Below, one piece after another: positions 35,639 through 42,362 of a DNA stretch of 42,362 nt (positions within the stretch are counted from its first letter, which is position 1; every line of letters starts with the position of its first letter). This DNA comes from Deltaproteobacteria bacterium (lineage in GTDB: Bacteria; Desulfobacterota; DSM-4660; Desulfatiglandales; HGW-15). The notes under the pieces are model-generated. The model made no database searches. It was not told the origin of the DNA and saw nothing but the letters and a program-made list of their open reading frames with translations. The DNA is taken from NCBI GenBank assembly GCA_016930835.1, contig JAFGGA010000139.1:1-42362 (forward strand). The letters run 5' to 3'. The position numbers and the translations under genes are program-made.

Positions 35639-36402
35639 AAAAACTACAGGATAAAGTGGCTATTATTACCGGCGCCGGATCAGGGATTGGAGCCGCTTCC
35701 GCCTATTTATTCGCGCGGGAAGGCGCCAAGGTCGTTGTCGCCGATTTGAACCAAGACACAGGCCGTGAGGTCATGCGTAAAATTACGGAAGCAGGCGGCA
35801 CCGCCGTGTTTATACAAACGGATGTCTCCATATCCAATGATGTCGAACGTATGATCCAAACTGCCGTGGATTCGTTTGGAAGGGTTGATATCCTTTTTAA
35901 CAATGCCGGCATCCTGGGCTCACCCTTGGAAAACCTGACGGAGACCCAATGGCGAAAAGAACTGGATATCATGCTGACAGGCCCGTTCCTGGGTTGTCAT
36001 TATGCCATCCCGATTATGAAAAAACAGGGCGGTGGCAATATCATCAACACAGGGTCGGTGGCCTCATTCATCGCCGGCGGAAGCAGCCCGGGATACACAG
36101 CTGCCAAGGGCGGATTGTTGATGCTGACAAAATATCTAGGTAAGGCCCTGGCCAAGGATCAGATCCGGGTCAATTGCATCTGTCCCGGGGCCGTTGATAC
36201 GGGCATCACCGTTGCCCTTTGGGGGCAACCCTCCACCGACGAAGAGAAAAAGGCCATTGAACAAATCCGTTTTTCACGTATCCCCATGGGTCGGGCGGGC
36301 TCAACCGAAGAAGTGGCCGCTGTGGCCTTGTTCCTGGCATCGGATGAATCATCTTATATCACCGGCGCGGCCATACCTGTGGATGGGGGGATGCTGGCCT
36401 AA
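35635..36402 (+). CDS. Short-chain dehydrogenase/reductase (SDR)
   Basis: An NAD(P)-dependent oxidoreductase of 255 residues, classical SDR. The cofactor motif TGAGSGIG is at 12-19, and VVADLNQ at 34-40 has an Asp after strand 2 that favours NAD. NNAG is at 89-92. The catalytic set is S141, Y154 and K158 (YTAAK). The end ASDESSYITGAAIPVDGGMLA is complete. It is the last gene of the plus-strand catabolic series, coupled to a CoA-transferase. A hydroxyacyl-CoA or alcohol substrate is plausible, as with the BbsC/D class, but this is inference. Confidence 0.93.
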   Translation: MKKLQDKVAIITGAGSGIGAASAYLFAREGAKVVVADLNQDTGREVMRKITEAGGTAVFIQTDVSISNDVERMIQTAVDSFGRVDILFNNAGILGSPLENLTETQWRKELDIMLTGPFLGCHYAIPIMKKQGGGNIINTGSVASFIAGGSSPGYTAAKGGLLMLTKYLGKALAKDQIRVNCICPGAVDTGITVALWGQPSTDEEKKAIEQIRFSRIPMGRAGSTEEVAAVALFLASDESSYITGAAIPVDGGMLA

Positions 36403-36435
36403 TAAGAAAGGCGCGAGGTCCAAGTTTAACATACT

Positions 36436-36605
36436 CGTAAAAAGTCGTCACCCCGGTCCCGTATCAAGTACGGGATAGACTGCGACGCGGGTCCGGAGTC
36501 CATGTAACTATCTGAAAAAATTGAATTCCGGCCTTCGCCTGTCTGCGTGCGGATACGCGCAGGCAAGCCGGAATGACAAAAATGCGTATTTTCCGACTTT
36601 TTACG
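36436..36605. repeat. MITE-like element, copy 2 (inverted relative to copy 1)
   Basis: The element is about 170 bp, with perfect 12-bp inverted ends CGTAAAAAGTCG (36436-36447) and CGACTTTTTACG (36594-36605). The interior carries the same two palindromic arms as 3933-4109, in opposite orientation: GTCACCCCGGTCCCGTATC... and ...GGAATGAC. It fills the gap between the convergent SDR and glycyl-radical enzyme genes, so its hairpins may also stop transcription from both sides. Confidence 0.72.
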
Positions 36606-36628
36606 GGATCGTTAATTTCACTTAAACA

Positions 36629-39055
36629 TTACAACTGCTGTTCCGCGCGTGTAATGATCTGATTTTGAAGGTTGGGATCGAGTTCCACAAAATAGGCGCT
36701 GTATCCGCCGACCCGGACGATTAGATTTTTATATGGCGCCGGTGTTTTTTGGGCGGCCACATATTCTTCCTTGCCATGGATGTTCCATTGGATCTGATAA
36801 CCGTTATAGCCTTTAAAAAAGGCCTCGTTAAGGTCCGCGAACCGGTTCAACTCGCCCTCTGTTTTGAGTAGATCTCTGGGCATTTTTTGGTTAAGGACCG
36901 CGGAGCGGTTCTTTTTAAAATCAAGGGCCTTGGCCACGGATCTCATGGTCACGGTCGGCCCTTTGACGTCATAACCCGCGCATGGGGAGATCCCGCCGTC
37001 GGACAATGGCATGCCGGCCTTTCGGCCGCTGGGCAAGGCACCGACCGATTGTCCTTGCGCCATATGGACCGCTCCCCCCACCCGCGTATCCCGCTTGGGA
37101 TATCCGAAGTATCCTATGCGGGATTGCGAAACAGCCGCCACATGATCATTCAATTCCCGATAAATCTCTTCCGGCCTGCCCAGGTCATTGCCGAACTTGG
37201 ATGCCTTTTCCAGCATGTTTTGTATGTTCGCACCCTGATCACCATGAAAATCATTCTTACAGGCATCGATGATCTCATCTACGGTGATTTTATGATCGCG
37301 GTACACCAGTTCATCGATCGCCACGAATGAATCCACGACATCCGCATACACCTTGTTATTGATATCGCCGGTAAATTGGTTGTATCGGCATCCCCCCTGA
37401 TGAACATCCAATCCCTTATGGATACAATCGGGCGTCAGGGCCGATGCAAAGGGTTGACTGTATAAACCCATTTGGGTGATCTCCCCCAGGTTATACCCTT
37501 TGAGTACCACATCGTAAAAATGATCCCACTGTTTCTTATACGCGTCAATCCATTCCCGGATGGATTGAAAAGCACGTGGATCGCCGGTCCGGAGGCCGAT
37601 CTGCTTTTCCGTCAGCGGATCATACCCGTCGTACATGACCAGCTCGAGGATCTTGGCCCCATTGATAAACATCTGGACCGACCCGTATGCGCTCCCGTAA
37701 GGGTAAGGATGCGAACAGCCGCGGACCACATAATCACGGGCATCTTCCAGTGCCACACCATCCGCCATCAGGCCGGGGATAATCTGTTCGTCATTATGGA
37801 ATGCCGGTTCCGAACCCACGAGGATATTGGTCTGGATGGCCTTGAGCATCAGGTCTCTACTGATTCCGGAATGCCAACGCAGATAAAGGGGCAAGTCCAT
37901 ATTCATTTGACCTGCCACGTGGAGGATCAAATAGGTCAACTCATTACCGGCATCATGACCGTCCCTGTCCACGCCGCCGAGGATGGCTCGCGTCTGCACG
38001 TAACCCGCACCCGCCGTCTTCACATAAGATGGAGGAATTCGCTCTGTTGCCGCCACCTTTACCCAAAAGGCGGCAAGGAGTTCTGCGGCCTGCTCCCGAG
38101 TGATCAATCCCCGTTCCAGTTCCTTTTGATAGATGGGAAAAAGGTATTGATCCATACGATCCAATGAGGCGCCGCTCCCGTTCGCATCCTCCAGGTATAA
38201 CCCGAGATGAATAAACCGCACACTCTGAAGAGCCTCCCAGAAATTTCGGGGCGGGTTTTCCGGCACATGCTCGCAAACATCGGCAATGGTCTCCAGCTCC
38301 TTTTTGCGCCCTTCATTATTTTCCTTGGCAGCCATTTCTCGTACGAGCGCCGAATAGCGCTTGGCCAATCGAATCATGGCCTCGCAGGAAATCTTGGCCC
38401 CCTTTAAGAATGAATATTTTTGCCCGTCCGAAGGGGAGGTGTATTGAAGTCCGGCCATCTCTTTATCGATATCCTGGATGAAACCTTTCAGGCCATGGCG
38501 GACCACCTTTTCGTAATCCGCATCCGGCACAAAATTAGTAAAAGCCCCATAGGCCCTGGTACATGCGGCCGTTGTATCTTCAAACACCGGTCCCATTGTT
38601 TCACGGATGGTCTTCCACATCACCTCGCCCGGGCTTTTCCCTCTCCAGTAAAGGCTGTCCTGGTGGATAATCTTTAAATCATCATCAGTAATGATGCCTG
38701 TTGTCTGTTCCGCCCGTAGTCTTCGATCGCCCTCCGTCAGCTCAAAACCGACCTTTGAATGATAATCCAATTGCAACCCCACTCCCCGTATATAATGGGT
38801 CTGGGAACCCACGATCAATTCGTGATCAAATATGGTGATGGGGATTTCATCACAAATCTTGGCAAAAAGCCTTGCCCGCCTTTCATGAAGGGGCTGACCT
38901 TAGGTCTCTTTCCACGATAAGGTTGCCAGATGGGAGCGCTCAGCGCAAATATGCACGGGGCTGTTATAAAAATTCTCCCGCAAGGCCTCTATCCTGGAAG
39001 TCCTTACATCGATGTGATCGATGTCATCCATATAGTACGTTGATTTTGGGGCCAT
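36629..39055 (-). pseudogene. Glycyl-radical enzyme 1, interrupted by an in-frame TAA
   Basis: A pyruvate-formate-lyase-type glycyl-radical enzyme. From ATG 39055 (GGGAG upstream) the frame reads 51 residues ending SWKET, then TAA (38900-38902), then continues in the same frame with GQPLHERRARLFAKICDEI to a normal end, about 808 codons in all. In enzyme 2 the equivalent site is Glu (SEGE), so one G-to-T change (GAA to TAA) explains it. The radical loop VRVGGYSAYF (Gly784) is intact. The active-site cysteine is Cys447 in RGCSHPYP: Cys-x-His rather than the Cys-x-Glu of lyases and decarboxylases such as choline lyase. Restart at TTG 38818 would give 729 residues lacking the N-terminus. It may be a recent pseudogene, a sequence error, or translational read-through. 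Confidence 0.8.
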
Positions 39056-39168
39056 GGATTTCTCCCTCTCCAGTATCTAGCATCCAGAATCCGGTATCCT
39101 TTTCCTACGCACAATAGTGTTCGCTGTTACACCCAACTCAAACATAAGAATTCCGCCTCCCAGAACCC

Positions 39169-41556
39169 CTACCCCATCCCATCATGTTCGGTACGAGCCA
39201 CGATCTCATCCTGCATGACCTTGTCGAGTTGGACGAAATAGGCGCTATATCCGGCGATCCGCACAACCAGATCACCATGACTCTCCGGATGCCCCTGGGC
39301 ATCGGTTAAGGTCTCTCGATTGACCACGTTAAACTGGATATGTTTTCCGCCTTCTATGAAATAGGTCCTGATCAGCATGGACAATTTTTGCAGGTCCTCC
39401 TCTGTTTTCATGGCCGAAGGATGAAATTTGACGTTCAGCAAGGTGGCTTGAAAAGACTCTTGGTCGATCTTCATAGCACTCTTAAGAAGTGCGGTGGGCC
39501 CACGCTTATCCTTGCCCCTCATGGCCGAGACGGAACCATCCGCCAGACACTCTCCCGCGAACCGGCCGTCCGGCGTTGCGCCGGTACAAGCCCCTCCCGG
39601 CCACTGGGCGGATATGGAAACACCCGAGGATTTATGTTTACCGCCGAAATAATTGTCCATGGCGATGACCGTATCGGTCCAGAAGCCATATATCTCTTTC
39701 ACGATGGAGTCCACGTAGTCGTCGTCATTGCCGTATTTAGGAGCGGCCAGAACCATCTTGCGAATTTCCTCACCCCTGTCATCCGACCAGTTGGTGTCCA
39801 ATGCCTGCTTGAGTTCTTTTAAGGTAAACTTTTTCTCTTCAAAGACCAGCTTCTTGACGGCCGCTAAGGAGTCGGCCGCATTGATCATGCCCACGGGGCT
39901 TAATGCCGCAATATTTTCAAAATCAAATTTGCGGTCCAATAAGGCCTTGCCGTCTTGAATGGCCCCCTTCATCAAGGAAGATAAAAAGGGGTCCGGGAAC
40001 AGCTCGGACCAGACCTGAACCTTGATATTATTATGTTGCGCCGCGAGATCCGTAAAATGGATGATCTGTTTTTTAAAGGCCTCCAACAATTCTTGAAAAG
40101 TCTTGAAATCCTCGAATCGGCCGGTCTTTGGTCCCAGTTGTTTTCCGGTGGATGGAAAGATCCCGTTATTCATGGTGATTTCCAGGACCAGCGGGACAAT
40201 GAACATGGGTACGGCCAAGGTGCGCGATTCCCCCGGCAGACCCACATCGAGGCATCCCACCAGAGTATAGTCCCGGGCCTTCTCAAGGGGTACGCCTTCC
40301 TTCAGGAGATAACCGATATAGGATCGATCACCCACAAAGGCCGGCATACCGATACCCGTCCGGACCAATTCAAGGGCCTTGGTCATGAGGGGCTCGGGCG
40401 TGCCTTCATGAACCCTTAATGTTATGGTGTGATGAGGCGTCCGGCACCTGTTGGCGGCTTCAAGAATGAGATAGGACAGATCATTGGTCGCGTCTTTTCC
40501 ATCAGACGTCTGCCCGCCGATAATGCAATTATGCCATTTGGCCATTCCCGACCATTTTTTGCGATGTTCCCGGCTGGAGGTACGGATCAACTGCATATCC
40601 TTGATCCTCAGACATTGCAGCAGTTCAAGGACTTCTTCATCGGTCATCGCGCCGGCTTCTCTTGTCTTTTGATAAACCGGATACATATATTGGTCAAAAC
40701 GACCCATCCCCACCACGCCGTTAGGATTAAACATAAGGAAAAGAAACCAAAAAAACTGCAAGGCATCGTGAAAATCGCGGGGAGAATGCGCCGGTATCCA
40801 TCGGCACATGTCTTCAATCTTTAACAATTCTTTTTTTCGTGTGGGATTGTTTTCAATTGCCGCCATTTTCTTGGCCAGATCAGCGAATCGCAGGGAAAAA
40901 CGTATGGCGGCCTGATGGGCGATGATAACCGACTTGAGAAAATCGAATTTCTTAATGGACTCTGCGTTGGTAATCCGCGTGTTCTTCAGCTCCTCTTCCG
41001 CCTCTTGAATCATACCTTCAAGACCTTTATTCATGGCCATTTCATAGTCGGGAGCCACCAATATATAGGGACCCAGCCCGATGCCGCTCTCCGCGTAACC
41101 GGCCCAGCCCACACCCCTTTTCCAAGGGGGCAAGATGATGGGGGTCTCCATGAAAGGCCACATCCGTTCCTCATCAAAGTATTGTTCGAACTTGTCGGTT
41201 AATGTTTTTCCTTTCCAATATTCCCTAAGAGACGCAAGATTCTCCTCATCCTCCCGGGTAATATTATACCCTTCTTCCTTCAGCCCCTCCACCTCGTCTT
41301 GAGGCCAAGTACCGGCCCAAAAACTGATCTCAAAACCCATGGGTCTGCTGGCGGTATTTCCCACAATAAGCTCATCATCTTCAATAAATATCGTAACATG
41401 ATCCAGGATATTGGCGAACGCCTTGGCCCTTCGAACAACGGTTGCCTCACCCTCGCTCTGTTTATAACTCTCGGTCCATAATAATGATTTTTCCAGACAC
41501 AAAGGATGATCTTCCACATCCAATGCCTGTCTCAGCCTTTCGATTCGATTCGTCAT
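39169..41556 (-). CDS. Glycyl-radical enzyme 2 (PFL family)
   Basis: A complete 795-residue glycyl-radical enzyme. The radical glycine is Gly769 in VRIAGYSAYFVQLD near the C-terminus, and GGKHIQFNVV precedes it. The active-site cysteine is Cys435 in LVGCLDVGLPG: Cys-x-Asp, where characterised dehydratases, decarboxylases and C-N/C-S lyases have Cys-x-Glu and pyruvate formate-lyase has Cys-Cys. The reaction is therefore not assigned; a decarboxylase or C-C lyase on an organic acid is possible. GGAG lies 6 bases before the ATG. It stands between two related genes on the same strand, with no activating radical SAM enzyme in view. Confidence 0.93.
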   Translation of the reverse strand: MTNRIERLRQALDVEDHPLCLEKSLLWTESYKQSEGEATVVRRAKAFANILDHVTIFIEDDELIVGNTASRPMGFEISFWAGTWPQDEVEGLKEEGYNITREDEENLASLREYWKGKTLTDKFEQYFDEERMWPFMETPIILPPWKRGVGWAGYAESGIGLGPYILVAPDYEMAMNKGLEGMIQEAEEELKNTRITNAESIKKFDFLKSVIIAHQAAIRFSLRFADLAKKMAAIENNPTRKKELLKIEDMCRWIPAHSPRDFHDALQFFWFLFLMFNPNGVVGMGRFDQYMYPVYQKTREAGAMTDEEVLELLQCLRIKDMQLIRTSSREHRKKWSGMAKWHNCIIGGQTSDGKDATNDLSYLILEAANRCRTPHHTITLRVHEGTPEPLMTKALELVRTGIGMPAFVGDRSYIGYLLKEGVPLEKARDYTLVGCLDVGLPGESRTLAVPMFIVPLVLEITMNNGIFPSTGKQLGPKTGRFEDFKTFQELLEAFKKQIIHFTDLAAQHNNIKVQVWSELFPDPFLSSLMKGAIQDGKALLDRKFDFENIAALSPVGMINAADSLAAVKKLVFEEKKFTLKELKQALDTNWSDDRGEEIRKMVLAAPKYGNDDDYVDSIVKEIYGFWTDTVIAMDNYFGGKHKSSGVSISAQWPGGACTGATPDGRFAGECLADGSVSAMRGKDKRGPTALLKSAMKIDQESFQATLLNVKFHPSAMKTEEDLQKLSMLIRTYFIEGGKHIQFNVVNRETLTDAQGHPESHGDLVVRIAGYSAYFVQLDKVMQDEIVARTEHDGMG

Positions 41557-41667
41557 TTTTATCTCCTGCGTTAATCTATTGTATCGTTCCGTAATATGAA
41601 TGAGATCATATCATACTATGTTGCATGCGGGTTATCATCCTCTCTTCATATATCCAATCTCATGGGT

Positions 41668-42362
41668 CTATCGAGACGATAATGGAGTCCGTATGGGTTG
41701 TTCATGAAACTGGGATCGTTTGATCATCTCGGCCTGAAGGTCCGGACTCAACTGCATGAAATAGGCGCTTGTCCCACCCAGGCGCACAATCAAATCCTTA
41801 TGTTTCTCAGGATGTTCCATCGCGTCTCTCAATTCATCGACATCATAAACGTTGAATTGTATATGCTTTCCACCCGAACGGAAATAGAAACGAATCATCT
41901 CTTCCAGGGCATCCAGTGCGTCCTGTTCAGCCAGTACAGGGCGTGAAAAACACATATCCAGCTCAACAACATGATAAGGCAACTGATCCACTTTTAATGC
42001 ACTTTTAATAACCTCCCACGGACCATGCTGCTCTCTCCCCCGCATGGGTGTGAGCGCCTCCTCCGCCAGTGGCTCGTCGGCCCCACGTCCGTCAGGCGTC
42101 GCACCTGTAACCACGCCGCCCGGCCAAGGTGAGGTTCCTATGGTCAGGGCGGAGGGGTTGCATCTTCCGCCCGTCATGTTGGGCAGAACCCGGATCTGAT
42201 CCGCCATATATTCAAATAACTCAGCCGCCAACAGATCCACCCGGTCGTCATCATTGCCGAACTTTGGCGCCGACAGGCAAAGCCCGCGGATCTCCGAGCC
42301 CCGTTCCCCGGCCCAATTGTCTTTCAATACCCGCCGGAGTTCGGCACCCCCCACGACTTTCC
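41668..42362 (-). CDS. Glycyl-radical enzyme 3, C-terminal part (runs off the window)
   Basis: The last 231 or so residues of a third glycyl-radical enzyme; the frame stays open to the right edge. PWPGGVVTGATPDGRGADEPLAEE matches the glycine-rich part before the C-terminal domain. GGKHIQFNVYDVDEL precedes the radical loop VRLGGTSAYF, where the usual Tyr/Phe after the radical glycine is Thr. It is the upstream member of a three-gene minus-strand series, 111 bases before enzyme 2. Its active-site cysteine lies outside the window. Confidence 0.9.
   Translation of the reverse strand, partial: KVVGGAELRRVLKDNWAGERGSEIRGLCLSAPKFGNDDDRVDLLAAELFEYMADQIRVLPNMTGGRCNPSALTIGTSPWPGGVVTGATPDGRGADEPLAEEALTPMRGREQHGPWEVIKSALKVDQLPYHVVELDMCFSRPVLAEQDALDALEEMIRFYFRSGGKHIQFNVYDVDELRDAMEHPEKHKDLIVRLGGTSAYFMQLSPDLQAEMIKRSQFHEQPIRTPLSSR

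Noticed and set aside
36436-36605. Complete insertion sequence
   Set aside because: The element is only about 170 bp and encodes no transposase; none was recognised anywhere in the window.
37472-38167. Open frame of 231 codons on the plus strand within glycyl-radical enzyme 1
   Set aside because: It is antisense to a well-recognised enzyme, has no family features, and its frame follows from the codon bias of the real gene.
38900-38902. Recoding of the stop as selenocysteine or pyrrolysine
   Set aside because: The codon is TAA, not TGA or TAG. The homologous residue is glutamate, and no recoding hairpin was recognised.

Overview
The window looks like chromosomal DNA of a strictly anaerobic Desulfobacterota (deltaproteobacterial) organism. 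This is inferred from gene content: three glycyl-radical enzymes, TRAP transport, paired class III CoA-transferases, a GcvH-like/lipoate ligase/radical SAM cluster, FecR and TPR-barrel envelope proteins, and many dispersed GTCACCCCGG...CCGGAATGAC palindromes. No marker gene that would settle the taxonomy is present.

Layout. (1) 1-420: a minus-strand tRNA operon with a promoter at 391-419, tRNA-Lys(TTT), tRNA-Glu(TTC) and a rho-independent terminator at 131-165. (2) 0.5-6.1 kb, minus strand: GcvH-like lipoyl carrier, lipoate-protein ligase and radical SAM protein (a probable lipoate-assembly set), then a Nudix hydrolase-hisD pair. The spacers are full of palindromic or MITE-like repeats. (3) 6.5-9.1 kb: clpB on the minus strand with its own terminator and a candidate promoter. 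(4) 9.3-23.9 kb, plus strand: a TPR/beta-barrel outer-membrane protein, a large FecR-domain protein, a lytic transglycosylase, purC, an unusual receiver-domain protein, grpE-dnaK, and an LpoA-like lipoprotein whose start overlaps the dnaK stop. (5) 24.0-36.4 kb, plus strand, accessory: TRAP transporter (DctPQM), an orphan peptide-type solute-binding protein, two tandem enoyl-CoA hydratase family genes (the first damaged), a decayed SDR remnant, two tandem A/B pairs of CaiB/BaiF CoA-transferases, and an intact SDR. (6) 36.6 kb to the right edge, minus strand: three consecutive glycyl-radical enzyme genes. The last in transcription order carries an in-frame TAA, and the first runs off the window.

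Regions 5 and 6 converge and together suggest an anaerobic catabolic locus: import of an organic acid, radical chemistry by a glycyl-radical enzyme, CoA transfer by two-subunit class III CoA-transferases, then hydratase and SDR steps. The gene types resemble the benzylsuccinate route (BbsEF, BbsH, BbsC/D classes), but the glycyl-radical enzymes have active-site contexts I cannot assign to a known subclass, and no activating enzyme is visible. The same region holds three damaged reading frames: compensating frameshifts, a nonsense codon, and an SDR relic. It is therefore either decaying after duplication or affected by sequence errors, whereas the housekeeping genes look intact.
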